Assembly (NCBI GenBank): GCA_024635795.1
Contig: JAGXIH010000016.1
Coordinates: 24,665 to 88,664, forward strand
Direction of reading: 5' to 3'
From: Salegentibacter sp.
GTDB lineage: Bacteria > Bacteroidota > Bacteroidia > Flavobacteriales > Flavobacteriaceae
Length of the DNA: 64,000 bases
The stretch's first letter is position 1, and every line of letters begins with the position of its first letter. Shown one piece after another: positions 27,336 through 36,886 of the stretch. Below the pieces are notes generated by a model that saw only the letters and a list, made by a program, of their open reading frames with translations, had not been told where the DNA came from and ran no database searches. Position numbers and translations under genes: made by a program.

Positions 27336-28027
27336 TGCAGCAATTTTTTCAGCTTCCGGTATTTGGGGTTTTTATAACCTTGATCGCCTATTTCCTTGCG
27401 GTTAAACTCAGAAAAAGTTGGAATTATGTGCTGTTAAATCCGGTGCTGATCGCTATCGCAGGTATAATTTGTTTCCTGCTAATCTTCCGCATTAATTTTG
27501 AAACTTATAATGTGGGTGGGAAATACATTAGCTTTTTCCTGGGGCCTTCTGTGGTAGCTTTAGGCGTGTTTTTTTACGAAAAATATGAAGAGGTAAAGCA
27601 GAATTTAAAGATTTTTATACTGGCAGTGCTTGCCGGAGGAATTACCGGTGTACTAAGTGTTATCGGTCTTCTTTTATTGCTGAAGGCTCCTGAAGTAATT
27701 ACCAGGTCCCTTGCAGCCAAATCGGTGACCACACCTATCGCGATTGAAATAACCCGGCTTCTGAACGGAATCCCTGAAATTACTGCGGGAATAGTCATAG
27801 CAGTAGGAATATTTGGAAATGCCTTTGGGCCATTTATTCTGAAGAAAACAGGAATAAAAAGCAAAATCGCCATCGGCACGGCCCTTGGAACTGCAGCCCA
27901 CGGAATTGGAACCGCAAGAGCTTTTGAGGAGGGAAAACTTCAAGGCGTATACAGCGGTTTGGCGATGTGCCTTAATGGTATCATTACTGCTTTGATTACA
28001 CCTTATCTTATAGAATTAATTTTCTGA
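27332..28027 (+). CDS. lrgB: LrgB-family membrane protein
   Basis: 231 residues with about seven membrane helices. The signature is KSVTTPIAIEITRLLNG, then GTALGTAAHGIGTARAFEEG. It is the partner of LrgA. Translationally coupled (4-base overlap). Confidence 0.92.
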   Translation: MMQQFFQLPVFGVFITLIAYFLAVKLRKSWNYVLLNPVLIAIAGIICFLLIFRINFETYNVGGKYISFFLGPSVVALGVFFYEKYEEVKQNLKIFILAVLAGGITGVLSVIGLLLLLKAPEVITRSLAAKSVTTPIAIEITRLLNGIPEITAGIVIAVGIFGNAFGPFILKKTGIKSKIAIGTALGTAAHGIGTARAFEEGKLQGVYSGLAMCLNGIITALITPYLIELIF

Positions 28028-28133
28028 TTAGTCAGCAATTGCTTTAAAGCGAATATGTTTTCAGACTTTCACAAAAGACTAACCCTTAGAGGGATGAAGT
28101 GGGATAGGAAATGCCTTTTAGAGATTGCTTTAC

Positions 28134-28176
28134 TGATATTCATCATTTTTCCCTCAATACTATTCCGGTAAATTTA
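28134..28176 (+). promoter_or_regulatory. Crp/Fnr-type site plus -7 box for the DUF6544 gene
   Basis: TGATATTCATCA (28134-28145) fits TGAY-N4-RTCA. TAAATTTA (28169-28176, one base from TAnnTTTG) starts exactly 35 bases after the first base of the site. The expected start of transcription is about 28181, 16 bases before the ATG. The site centre is then near -41, a class II activator position. Confidence 0.6.
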
Positions 28177-28196
28177 TAGTCTATAATCCCTGAAAA

Positions 28197-29303
28197 ATGA
28201 AAATTCTCGTTGGTGTAATTGTTCTGATTCATGCCCTCATCCATCTGCTAGGTTTTCTCAAGGCATTCGACCTGGCTGAAATACGACAGCTTCAACTGGA
28301 AATCTCCAAACCTCTGGGATATTTATGGTTGTTTTGTGCGCTCCTCTTTTTGTTTGTACTATACTTATTTTTTCAGGGTAAATCCTGGTGGCCGTTTTTT
28401 GCACTTGCAGCTATAATAATTTCTCAAAGCCTAATTATTCTTGCCTGGCAAGACGCAAAATTTGGGAGTGTTCTTAACCTGGTTATTTTACTCATAAGTC
28501 TTCCAGCCCTGGGGAGTTTTTATTTTCAGAAAAAAACAGAAAAAGAGGTGACCCGCTTATTTCAACTTGCTGAAACTTCAACAGAGGTATCTGCAGAATT
28601 GGAAGAGAATACTCAACTTCCCGAAATAGTCAGGAAATGGTTGCGAAATTCAGGAGTGAAAGATAACCCGGAAGTTGCTTTCGTTCGGCTTCGGCAGCAG
28701 GGTAGAATGAAGCTAAAACCTGATGCAGATTGGATGCCTTTTCAGGCTAACCAATATTTTAATGTTAAAGCGCATTCTTTCATCTGGACTGCCCGTGTTA
28801 ACTCTGGATCTCTCGTTTATTTTGATGGCAGGGATAAGTTGATAAACGGGGAAGGAGAAATGCTCATTAAATTGCTTTCCCTGTTTCCCGTGGTAAATGA
28901 ATATAATAATGATAAAATAGATTCCGGAGCTATGCAGCGATTTCTCGCCGAGATCTGTTGGTTTCCCACAGCAGCCTTAAGCGATCAAATCAGTTGGGAA
29001 GCCCTGAATGGGAACGCCGCCCGGGCAGACCTGAAAATATATGGAAAAAAGGTTTCGGGGATTTTTGATTTTTCGGAAGATGGGGAGTTACTTTCTTTCC
29101 AGGCCCAACGCTTTTATGGTGGGGAACAAGATGCAAAGAAAGAAACCTGGCATATCGAAATGCTTGATTTTAAAGAGTTTTCAGGGTATAGGATTCCCAA
29201 TAAATGCAGAATTACCTGGAAATTGGCAGAGGGAGATTTTACCTGGCTGGAACTGGAAATTATGGAAGTAGATTATAATAGTGCTGAGTTCTACTCAAAT
29301 TAA
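28197..29303 (+). CDS. DUF6544-family membrane protein
   Basis: 368 residues. Four N-terminal membrane helices (about 1-20, 40-60, 65-85, 95-112), then a soluble domain with a beta-rich DUF6544/DUF6920-like sequence (LPEIVRKWLRNSG, WTARVNSGSLVYFDGRDKL, AEICWFPTAALSD). Function unknown. It has its own activator-type promoter at 28134-28176, shared in design with the downstream stress genes. Confidence 0.78.
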   Translation: MKILVGVIVLIHALIHLLGFLKAFDLAEIRQLQLEISKPLGYLWLFCALLFLFVLYLFFQGKSWWPFFALAAIIISQSLIILAWQDAKFGSVLNLVILLISLPALGSFYFQKKTEKEVTRLFQLAETSTEVSAELEENTQLPEIVRKWLRNSGVKDNPEVAFVRLRQQGRMKLKPDADWMPFQANQYFNVKAHSFIWTARVNSGSLVYFDGRDKLINGEGEMLIKLLSLFPVVNEYNNDKIDSGAMQRFLAEICWFPTAALSDQISWEALNGNAARADLKIYGKKVSGIFDFSEDGELLSFQAQRFYGGEQDAKKETWHIEMLDFKEFSGYRIPNKCRITWKLAEGDFTWLELEIMEVDYNSAEFYSN

Positions 29304-29315
29304 GCCATCCTGCAC

Positions 29316-29358
29316 TGATATTTGTCATATTAATTCTGGCTTATAACTGGTAAATTTG
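29316..29358 (+). promoter_or_regulatory. Crp/Fnr-type site plus -7 box for the ppsA-ATPase operon
   Basis: TGATATTTGTCA (29316-29327) and an exact TAnnTTTG box, TAAATTTG (29351-29358), are spaced by the standard 35 bases. The 16 bases after the core (ATATTAATTcTGG) are nearly the same as those at the ribosome hibernation gene promoter (40350). Confidence 0.7.
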
Positions 29359-29382
29359 GGTTAAACCAATGCGCTTAAGCTT

Positions 29383-29769
29383 ATGGAAACGTCTGTCTTT
29401 CTTGCCAAATTCTGGGGCTGGTATCTGCTTATTTTTTTCTTTATCCTTAGTTTCAACCCACAAAGGATAAGGCAGATCTTCGAAGATCTCAAAGATCAAA
29501 AGTTTCTGATTCTGGCCGCCTTTGCAGCGATTATTTTAGGGCTTTTAAACATTCTTTTTCACAATATATGGGAACCCGATTGGCGCTTTATTATTACAGG
29601 TCTGGGTTGGATATCTCTTTTTATAGGCCTGGGACTTTTTGTGTTTCCTGATTCTACAACCCGCCGGCTAACCACCATTAACATCAAGTTTGTGCAGGTG
29701 ATCTATATCATTCTTTTCCTTATGGGAATATTTCTGTTGAATATGGGCTATCAACTGGTATTATATTAA
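29383..29769 (+). CDS. Four-helix membrane protein, unknown
   Basis: 128 residues with four predicted membrane helices (about 8-25, 42-62, 66-86, 100-125) and a short charged loop after the first (NPQRIRQIFEDLKDQK). I do not recognise the family. It is the first gene after an activator-type promoter and 11 bases before ppsA, so it is probably cotranscribed with it. Confidence 0.7.
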   Translation: METSVFLAKFWGWYLLIFFFILSFNPQRIRQIFEDLKDQKFLILAAFAAIILGLLNILFHNIWEPDWRFIITGLGWISLFIGLGLFVFPDSTTRRLTTINIKFVQVIYIILFLMGIFLLNMGYQLVLY

Positions 29770-29780
29770 AATTCTGAATT

Positions 29781-32147
29781 ATGATGGAGTTTATAAAGAA
29801 ATTCAGCGACTTGTCTCTTAACGATCTTCCGCAGGTAGGAGGTAAAAATGCCTCTTTGGGCGAAATGTTTAATGAGCTTTCTTCGGAAGGAGTATTAGTT
29901 CCCGATGGTTTTGCTACAACCTCAGAGGCTTTCTGGTCTTTTCTGAAGGAAAATAACCTGGAACAAAAACTCAAAGACCTCATTAAAACTCTCGATAAAG
30001 AACATTTTGAAAACCTCCCTGAAATTGGGGCTGAAGCAAGAAAAATCATAAAATCTTCTGAGTTTTCCGAGGCATTTGCCAATGAAATCAGGCAAGCCTA
30101 TAATGAATTGGGGGAATCGGGCAATATTCCCGTGGCAGTAAGAAGCAGCGCTACAGCCGAAGACCTTCCCGAAGCCAGTTTTGCCGGCCAGCATGACACT
30201 TATTTAAATATTACCGGCGAAGAAGCTCTTTTAAAGGCAGTTAGAAATTGTTTTGCCTCCCTGTATACAGACCGCGCTATAAAATACCGCATAGATCACG
30301 GCTTTGCACATCACGATATAGCGCTATCGGTAGGGGTTCAAAAGATGGTGCGATCAGATACCGGATGTTCCGGGATTGGTTTCAGCCTGGAACCAGAATC
30401 GGGATTTCGAAACCTTATTCATATATCTGGTGTATGGGGGTTGGGAGAGACCATAGTTCAGGGGTTGGTGAACCCCGATGAATTTGATGTTTTTAAACCC
30501 ACCCTGAAAAAAGATAAAAACCCCATAGTTCAGAAAAAAATGGGTAGAAAAGAGCTCACCATGGTTTATTCTGAATCCAACGGGCATTCCTCTACTGTAA
30601 CTATGGATACCCCAATTGAAAAACAGGATTCCTACGTTTTAAGTGATGAGGAGGTGATCCAGCTTTCGAAATGGATCCTTGTAATAGAAGATCATTATTC
30701 AAAACCTATGGATGTAGAGTGGGCTAAAGATGGTGAAACAAAGCAGCTTTTTATTACCCAGGCCCGTCCCGAAACAGTACATAGGGAAAAAGAAGGCAGA
30801 TATCATTTGGAGTACCACCTTACCGAACATTCTGAAATGCTGGTAAGCGGGAATGCCATAGGCTCCAGTATCGCAACGGGTATTGCCCGCTACCTGAAAT
30901 CTCCTGCTGAAGCACATAAATTAAAACCAGGCGATATTCTGGTGACTTCAACCACCAGCCCAGACTGGGACCCGCTACTTAAAAGATCGGCTGCAGTTAT
31001 TACAGACCGTGGTGGCCGCACCAGCCACGCAGCTATAGTAGCCCGGGAACTCGGCGTACCGGCAGTAGTAGGAACCAATGATGCCACTAAAATTATTAAA
31101 GATGGAGAGGAAATAACGGTTTCCTGTGAGGGTAAGACTGGTTTCGTCTATAAGGGCAAACTGAAATTCGAAAAGAAGGAAATAGATTTTGGTAAAATAA
31201 ACCTGCCTGAAACCGAGGTTAAATTAATCCTTTCCGATCCGGACAGGGCTTTCCAGCTTTCTTTTTATCCCAATAACGGGATCGGGCTGCTGCGAATGGA
31301 ATTCATAATTACCCACCTTATAAAAGTGCACCCAATGGCCCTGGTGAAGTTTGACCAGATAAGTGATTCCAAAATAAAAAAAACCATTGAAGAGTTCACC
31401 TGGCAATACAAGGATAAAAAGGACTACTTTGTAGAGGAACTATCTCGCGGGCTGGCGGTTATGGCGGCTGCTTTTTATCCCAAAGAAGTGATCGTTAGAA
31501 TGAGCGATTTCAAAAGTAACGAATATGCAAATCTCATAGGCGGAAAAGAGTTTGAACCAGAAGAAGAAAACCCGATGCTCGGATTCCGGGGAGCCGCACG
31601 TTATTATCATCCTTTTTATAAAGACGGATTTGAATTGGAATGTAAGGCTATTGTAAAGCTAAGGGACGAAATGGGGCTTACCAATGTAAAAGTGATGATT
31701 CCGTTTTGCCGAACCCTGGAGGAGGGTAGGAATGTTGTTGAATTGATGAAAAATTTCGGACTCGTACAGGGAGAAAATGGTCTTGAGATCTATATGATGG
31801 TAGAAATTCCTTCCAATGTCGTCCTGGCCGAAGAATTTGCTGAAATTTTCGACGGGTTCTCTATCGGGTCTAACGACCTTACCCAGCTTACCCTTGGGGT
31901 AGACAGGGATTCAGAAGTAATGGCCGGAGTATTTGACGAAAATGATGCGGCAGCAAAGGAAATGATCGCAACAGCGATAAAAAAAGCCAATAAGGCCGGG
32001 ATCAAAATCGGACTTTGTGGACAGGCGCCCAGCGATTTCCCTGAATATGCGGCATTCCTGGTGAAAGAGGGAATCGACAGTATCTCCTTCAATCCCGATG
32101 CGCTGCTGAAAGGAATCGAAAACATCAATAAAGCCGAAGGAAACTGA
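29781..32147 (+). CDS. ppsA: Phosphoenolpyruvate synthase
   Basis: Converts pyruvate, ATP and water to PEP, AMP and phosphate (gluconeogenesis). 788 residues. The N-terminal nucleotide-binding domain shows GGKNASLGEMF and VAVRSSATAEDLPEASFAGQHDT. The phosphohistidine is His416 in GGRTSHAAIVARELGVPAVVG. The C-terminal PEP domain ends with LCGQAPSDFPEYA. It lies between a small membrane protein and a P-type ATPase in one operon. Confidence 0.96.
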   Translation: MMEFIKKFSDLSLNDLPQVGGKNASLGEMFNELSSEGVLVPDGFATTSEAFWSFLKENNLEQKLKDLIKTLDKEHFENLPEIGAEARKIIKSSEFSEAFANEIRQAYNELGESGNIPVAVRSSATAEDLPEASFAGQHDTYLNITGEEALLKAVRNCFASLYTDRAIKYRIDHGFAHHDIALSVGVQKMVRSDTGCSGIGFSLEPESGFRNLIHISGVWGLGETIVQGLVNPDEFDVFKPTLKKDKNPIVQKKMGRKELTMVYSESNGHSSTVTMDTPIEKQDSYVLSDEEVIQLSKWILVIEDHYSKPMDVEWAKDGETKQLFITQARPETVHREKEGRYHLEYHLTEHSEMLVSGNAIGSSIATGIARYLKSPAEAHKLKPGDILVTSTTSPDWDPLLKRSAAVITDRGGRTSHAAIVARELGVPAVVGTNDATKIIKDGEEITVSCEGKTGFVYKGKLKFEKKEIDFGKINLPETEVKLILSDPDRAFQLSFYPNNGIGLLRMEFIITHLIKVHPMALVKFDQISDSKIKKTIEEFTWQYKDKKDYFVEELSRGLAVMAAAFYPKEVIVRMSDFKSNEYANLIGGKEFEPEEENPMLGFRGAARYYHPFYKDGFELECKAIVKLRDEMGLTNVKVMIPFCRTLEEGRNVVELMKNFGLVQGENGLEIYMMVEIPSNVVLAEEFAEIFDGFSIGSNDLTQLTLGVDRDSEVMAGVFDENDAAAKEMIATAIKKANKAGIKIGLCGQAPSDFPEYAAFLVKEGIDSISFNPDALLKGIENINKAEGN

Positions 32148-32178
32148 GTTTTTAGGACTTTAATCAAACCCCGGTATA

Positions 32179-34812
32179 ATGCCCAAAGAAGCATATGCGA
32201 GACCAAAGGAGGAGATTCTTTCTGAATTTTCTGTAGATCCCGAAAAAGGCCTTTCTGCCGCTGAGGCAAAGAAACGCCTGAAACAGTATGGCCAAAACAA
32301 GTTACGCGATGCAAAGACTAAGAACATCTGGCTAATTCTCTTTGAACAGTTTCTCGATCCTATAATTTATATTCTTGCTGCGGCTATGATGCTTGCCTTT
32401 GCATTTAGCGAGTGGTTAGAAGGATTTGCCGTGCTAATAGTAATCCTCATTACGGCACTCATCGGCTTTTTTATGGAATGGCAGGCGATAAGATCGGTGG
32501 AGGCCCTGCAAAAAATGGTTCAAACCATAGCCAATGTTTTAAGAGATTCAAAAACTGAAAAGATAAGGGCGATGTTGCTGGTACCCGGTGATATTGTTGA
32601 ATTGGAGGCAGGAGACGTGATTCCTGGTGACGCCCGGGTTTTGGAATCCCGGAGTTTTGCTGTAAAAGAAGCCGTACTTACCGGAGAAAGCAACCAGGTC
32701 GAAAAAATTGAGGATGAACTTCCTGAAGATACGCCGCTTGCAGACCGGAGGAATATGCTTTACAAAGGAACAATTGCTGCCAGAGGAAAAGCCAAAGCAG
32801 TAATTATTGCAACAGGCACTAAAACCGAGATCGGAAGAATTAGTGAGCTCACCCACGAAGCAAAGAAAGACACAACCCCACTGGAAAAAAAGCTGAAAAA
32901 ACTCAGTTACTGGTTGATTTGGCTAACCCTTGGCCTCGCTTTATTAATTGTAATAACCGGGTTTTTCCAGGGCAAAGATCTCCCCCTGATGATAAAAACC
33001 GGGATCGCCCTGGCAGTAGCTGCTATTCCCGAAGGTCTTCCTATTGTGGCAACTATAGCCCTGGCCAGGGGGATGTTGAGGCTCTCCCGGCGTAATGTGG
33101 TAATCAAAAAACTGGAAGCAGTTCAAACCCTGGGAGAAACAGGAATTATTTGCACCGATAAGACCGGGACACTTACCGAAAATAAGATGAGTATTCATTA
33201 TATGGTGCTTTCTTCAGGCGAGTATGCTGTAGATGATATTAATGCCAAAAATCTTAAAGAGGATAAAGCCTTTCAAAAGATCATCGAAGTAGCTGCGCTT
33301 TGTAATGATAGCAGCCTGCGTGATGGGAAACAAAAAGGTGACGCGGTAGAGATCGGACTTGTTGAATTTCTTGCGGATCAGGGCTTCAGTTATGAAGAAA
33401 TGCGGAAAAAATATTCCAGAGTAGCGGAAATTCCCTTCGATGCAGAAATAAAGAAAATGTCCACCCTTCAAAACTATGAAGACCATTATCTCATTACTGT
33501 AAAAGGCGCCCTGGAAGCATTGCTTCCGGATTGTGATCTTATATTAACTCCGGAAGGAGAAAAGGAATTCACCGATAAGGAATTTTGGAAAAAAAAAGCA
33601 GGTGAAATCGCTGCTGAAGGGATTAGGGTGTTAGCTTTTGCTTACAGGGAATCTCAGGAAAAACCAGATAAGGAAGAGTTGTTGAAAAACCTGGTTTTTG
33701 TGGGAATTCTTGGTTTTCTGGATCCGCCACGAAAAGATATAAAACAGGCAATAGAAACATATAAAAATGCGGGTATCAGGGTGGTGATGATCACAGGGGA
33801 TCACCCGGATACAGCGAGGAAGATAGGCGAGGAAATAGGTTTAATTCAAGAAGATGCCCCTGGAACCAAAGTGATTCTGGGGCGGGAACTGGAAGAATTT
33901 GAGGCCTTTTCTCCCGAAAAGAAAAAAACCGTCATGGAAGCCGGGATTTTTGCCAGAATGGTACCGAAGCAAAAACTTGATCTGGTGGAATTCTACCAGA
34001 AAAATAAAGCAATAGTTGGAATGCTTGGAGATGGAGTGAATGATGCTCCGGCCCTTAAAAAAGCAGATATAGGGATTGCAATGGGAATTCGGGGAACAGA
34101 GGCTGCCAAGGAAGTAGCCGATGTGATCCTAATGGATGATAAATTTACGTCGACCGAACTGGCCATTCGGCAGGGACGCACCATCTTTGAAAATATCAGG
34201 CAGTTTGTGGTTTTTTTGTTGTCATGTAATCTTGCAGAGATAATTTCGGTAGCATTGGCCTCTTTCAGCAACCTACCCTTGCCGTTGTTACCACTGCAAA
34301 TTCTGTTTCTAAATCTGGTAACCGACGTATTTCCGGCCTTGGCCCTGGGAGTGGGTAAAGGTGATCCCCAGGTGATGAAGCAGCCGCCCCGGGATCCGCA
34401 GGAACCTATTCTCACCCGAAAATTGTGGACTTCTACTGTCCTGTATGGACTTAGTATTACTTCAGCAGTAATAGGAATTGTGGTCTATGCTCATTTGGGC
34501 AAAGCTTATCCTGCGCTTGAAGTTAATAATATGGCCTTTTATACTCTGGTCTTAGCACAATTACTGAATGTTTTTAACCTGCCTCGTCGGAAAGCATCCT
34601 TTCTGATAAATGAAGTGACCAAAAATCCATGGGTGTGGGTTGCCCTAATATTTTCAATTGCTATAATGGTGGTGGTCTATTTTATTCCCATTATGCAGGA
34701 GGCCCTTTCCCTGGTAGCTTTAAATGAAGAACAATTCCTGATAATCGCAGTCTTCGCCCTTACATCCTTGTTTTTATCACAGATTTTAAAAAAATTAGGT
34801 TTAACAAATTAG
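32179..34812 (+). CDS. Cation-transporting P-type ATPase (P2, Ca2+-like)
   Basis: 877 residues with the full P2-ATPase layout. N-terminal actuator (VLTGESNQVEK), membrane motif AAIPEGLPIVATIALARGM (the Glu is a Ca-type ligand), phosphorylation site ICTDKTGTLTENKM with Asp327, KGALE, TGDHPDTA, and MLGDGVNDAPALKKADIGIAMG. Six C-terminal helices follow. Calcium or another divalent or monovalent cation export is likely. Third gene of the ppsA operon, 31 bases after ppsA. Confidence 0.93.
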   Translation: MPKEAYARPKEEILSEFSVDPEKGLSAAEAKKRLKQYGQNKLRDAKTKNIWLILFEQFLDPIIYILAAAMMLAFAFSEWLEGFAVLIVILITALIGFFMEWQAIRSVEALQKMVQTIANVLRDSKTEKIRAMLLVPGDIVELEAGDVIPGDARVLESRSFAVKEAVLTGESNQVEKIEDELPEDTPLADRRNMLYKGTIAARGKAKAVIIATGTKTEIGRISELTHEAKKDTTPLEKKLKKLSYWLIWLTLGLALLIVITGFFQGKDLPLMIKTGIALAVAAIPEGLPIVATIALARGMLRLSRRNVVIKKLEAVQTLGETGIICTDKTGTLTENKMSIHYMVLSSGEYAVDDINAKNLKEDKAFQKIIEVAALCNDSSLRDGKQKGDAVEIGLVEFLADQGFSYEEMRKKYSRVAEIPFDAEIKKMSTLQNYEDHYLITVKGALEALLPDCDLILTPEGEKEFTDKEFWKKKAGEIAAEGIRVLAFAYRESQEKPDKEELLKNLVFVGILGFLDPPRKDIKQAIETYKNAGIRVVMITGDHPDTARKIGEEIGLIQEDAPGTKVILGRELEEFEAFSPEKKKTVMEAGIFARMVPKQKLDLVEFYQKNKAIVGMLGDGVNDAPALKKADIGIAMGIRGTEAAKEVADVILMDDKFTSTELAIRQGRTIFENIRQFVVFLLSCNLAEIISVALASFSNLPLPLLPLQILFLNLVTDVFPALALGVGKGDPQVMKQPPRDPQEPILTRKLWTSTVLYGLSITSAVIGIVVYAHLGKAYPALEVNNMAFYTLVLAQLLNVFNLPRRKASFLINEVTKNPWVWVALIFSIAIMVVVYFIPIMQEALSLVALNEEQFLIIAVFALTSLFLSQILKKLGLTN

Positions 34813-34820
34813 ACCTTGTT

Positions 34821-35582
34821 TTATTTGATAAACATTCCGCCATCAATAACTTGTTGTGTGCCGGTCATGTATTTGCTATCATCACTGGCAAGGAAAAGAG
34901 CCAGTTGGCCTATTTCTTTTGATTCGGCATAGCGACCAAAAGGAATTTCTTTTTCGAAACCACCCTTGACTTCTTCTGGATTATCGGGACCGAGTTGATC
35001 TTCTATTGAACGCATCATACGGTTGTCTACGGGACCGGGATGTATGGAATTTACCCTGATTTTTCGTTCAGCAAACTCCAGGGCGGCTGTTCGCATAATC
35101 CCAATAATACCATGTTTAGAAGCTACATACGCGCCAAGATTAGGGAAACCTTTTAATCCTGCTACCGAGCTGGTAATGATAACACTGCCTCCATCTTCCA
35201 TTCTGGGAATAACCTGTTGGCAGCCCAACCATACTCCCTTTAAATTAACAGCTATAACCCTGTCAAAAACTTCTTCGGGATAATCAGCTATGGGACTTGT
35301 TTTGCCTTCAATTCCGGCATTGCTGAAGAAAATATCGATCTTGCTGAAATGGTAAAGACATTTTTCCAGGTATTTCTTAGTGTCCTCAGCTTTGGATACA
35401 TCGGCAGCAAACCAGGCTACCTTGTCGCTTTTCAGGCTTTCAGCAGCTTTTTTAAGATTTTCCTCGTCCAGGTCGGTCAAAAATACTTTGGCGCCTTCAG
35501 CAAGGAACATTCTGGCCGTTTCCAATCCAATTCCACCGGCTCCCCCGGTGATTAATGCGACTTTGTTTTCTAATCTTTTCAT
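34821..35582 (-). CDS. Short-chain dehydrogenase/reductase
   Basis: 253-residue classical SDR with NAD(P) motif TGGAGGIG (12-19), NAG (88-90), and catalytic Ser139, Tyr152 and Lys156 (YVASK). Substrate unknown; sequence around ALEFAERKIRVNSIHPG is standard for the family. It is 30 bases after the phosphoribosyltransferase gene on the same strand, so one operon with it is likely. Convergent to the P-type ATPase gene. Confidence 0.9.
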   Translation of the reverse strand: MKRLENKVALITGGAGGIGLETARMFLAEGAKVFLTDLDEENLKKAAESLKSDKVAWFAADVSKAEDTKKYLEKCLYHFSKIDIFFSNAGIEGKTSPIADYPEEVFDRVIAVNLKGVWLGCQQVIPRMEDGGSVIITSSVAGLKGFPNLGAYVASKHGIIGIMRTAALEFAERKIRVNSIHPGPVDNRMMRSIEDQLGPDNPEEVKGGFEKEIPFGRYAESKEIGQLALFLASDDSKYMTGTQQVIDGGMFIK

Positions 35583-35612
35583 AATTATTTGTATTGAATT
35601 AATCCCAAAAAT

Positions 35613-36260
35613 TTAAATTTTTAGCCTATCCCCGAATTCCCGGTTGGTTTCGTTAAGTATCCGTATAGCTTCTTCATCGCTGACCGCCCTGAAATCTTCA
35701 TAAAACTGTCCCACTGCGCTGAAGTTGTATGGAGTTTCAAGGCAGATCACTTGGCTGATCTCGGGTGTGTTCCTTAACTTTTGTACCGCGGAAGGAGGCG
35801 CTACCGGGATAGCCACTATAATTTCCCGGGGCTGTTGTTTGTGCACCAACATGACCGTACTTAAAAGTGTATTTCCGGTAGCGATCCCGTCATCAGTAAT
35901 AATTATAATCTTGTCCTTTAGATTAGCCGGACTGGAATTTTTATGATATTCCCTATCTCTTTTGCGAAGTAAATCCCTAATTTTTTCTGTTTCGGTAGTG
36001 ATATATTCTTCTGAAAAATGCTCGGTGGGACTTAGCGTGACATCCGCTAAACTTACCGCGCCTATAGCATATTCCTTATTATGGGGATGGCCTATTTTCT
36101 TAGATAAAACGACATCCAGAGGCGCTTCCAGGCTTTTGGCAAGTATAGCCCCTATTGGAAGTCCGCCTCTGGGAATAGCCAACACCACTACGGGCTTGCC
36201 CTTGTAGTATGCCAATTCCCGGCTTAATTGCTCTCCTGCATCAATCCTGTTGGTAAACAT
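35613..36260 (-). CDS. Phosphoribosyltransferase-fold protein
   Basis: 215 residues, type I PRTase fold. PRPP-binding motif IIIITDDGIATGNTL, preceded by VLAIPRGGLPIGAILAKSL. This subgroup is not one of the standard purine or pyrimidine salvage enzymes. It is common in Bacteroidota stress clusters and of unknown substrate. First gene of the PRTase-SDR operon behind an activator-type promoter (36277-36319). Confidence 0.85.
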   Translation of the reverse strand: MFTNRIDAGEQLSRELAYYKGKPVVVLAIPRGGLPIGAILAKSLEAPLDVVLSKKIGHPHNKEYAIGAVSLADVTLSPTEHFSEEYITTETEKIRDLLRKRDREYHKNSSPANLKDKIIIITDDGIATGNTLLSTVMLVHKQQPREIIVAIPVAPPSAVQKLRNTPEISQVICLETPYNFSAVGQFYEDFRAVSDEEAIRILNETNREFGDRLKI

Positions 36261-36276
36261 CGCTGAGGTTTTGATC

Positions 36277-36319
36277 TGAAGATATTATAAAAATATCTCC
36301 CCCGAAATGATAAAAGTCA
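36277..36319 (-). promoter_or_regulatory. Crp/Fnr-type site plus -7-like box for PRTase-SDR
   Basis: On the reverse strand TGACTTTTATCA begins at 36319 and TATCTTCA begins at 36284, spacing 35. TATCTTCA has two mismatches to TAnnTTTG. The expected transcript start is about 36272, 12 bases before the ATG. Confidence 0.5.
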
Positions 36320-36333
36320 ATCTTGCATCTGTA

Positions 36334-36376
36334 TGATTAAAATCATTATTTATTACTGTTGAATTAGTTAATTTCA
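36334..36376 (+). promoter_or_regulatory. Crp/Fnr-type site plus -7-like box for the coiled-coil protein
   Basis: TGATTAAAATCA (36334-36345, with flanking A and T a 14-base palindrome) is followed at the same 35-base spacing by TAATTTCA. The TTCA ending matches the divergent promoter at 36277-36319. Confidence 0.5.
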
Positions 36377-36398
36377 GTAGTAATTAAATTTCAGTATT

Positions 36399-36839
36399 AT
36401 GGAAAATTTTAGAAAAAGACCAAAAGGGGAATTTATGATCCAGGCCGATTGGGATCAGCTCTATTTGCTCACCAAACACTGGGAATCTGATCTGAAATTT
36501 TTTAGGGACGATCTACAATTTCTCAATAAACTTATCGATAAATATTTTATCTGGATAGAAAATGATGAGAGTATAAATGAGGTTTCCAGGCTTAGATCTG
36601 AACTTCAGGAAATTCGTTCCCGATGCGAAGATTTGCTCCATAAAACCCAAAAACACAGGGAGCAGCTTGGAGTCATGATTGAAAAGGATAGCGATGACTC
36701 CAGGATATTTCGACTGGAACATGAACATCTTGAAAATGAGATCACCGATTTCGTAAAATCCTTCAGGAAAAACAGGATAGATATTTTTAAAATCACCGAA
36801 TACCTCAAAGACACAGAGGGCTTTTCAGGAATTAAATAA
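36399..36839 (+). CDS. Predicted coiled-coil protein
   Basis: 146 residues, almost wholly helical, with Leu/Glu/Lys heptad-like runs (residues about 25-120). No signal peptide or membrane segment, so cytosolic. I do not recognise the family. It diverges from the PRTase-SDR operon and has its own activator-type promoter. Confidence 0.72.
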   Translation: MENFRKRPKGEFMIQADWDQLYLLTKHWESDLKFFRDDLQFLNKLIDKYFIWIENDESINEVSRLRSELQEIRSRCEDLLHKTQKHREQLGVMIEKDSDDSRIFRLEHEHLENEITDFVKSFRKNRIDIFKITEYLKDTEGFSGIK

Positions 36840-36853
36840 ATTTAACCTGAATA

Positions 36854-36886
36854 AAAACATCTCTTTGTTAGTGGGATGTTTTGTTT
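36854..36886. terminator. Bidirectional weak terminator
   Basis: AAAACATC (36854-36861) pairs with GATGTTTT (36875-36882) between two convergent genes; T-rich flanks on one side. Confidence 0.45.

Noticed and set aside
28055..28171. A 38-codon open frame (MFSDFHKRLTLRGMKWDRKC and a hydrophobic end) before the DUF6544 gene.
   Set aside because: Its 3' part overlaps the activator site and -7 box of the downstream gene, and it lacks its own promoter or homologue I can name.
32179..34812. Calling the P-type ATPase a heavy-metal (P1B) pump.
   Set aside because: It has the PEGLP motif and P2-type C-terminal helices and lacks a CPC metal site.
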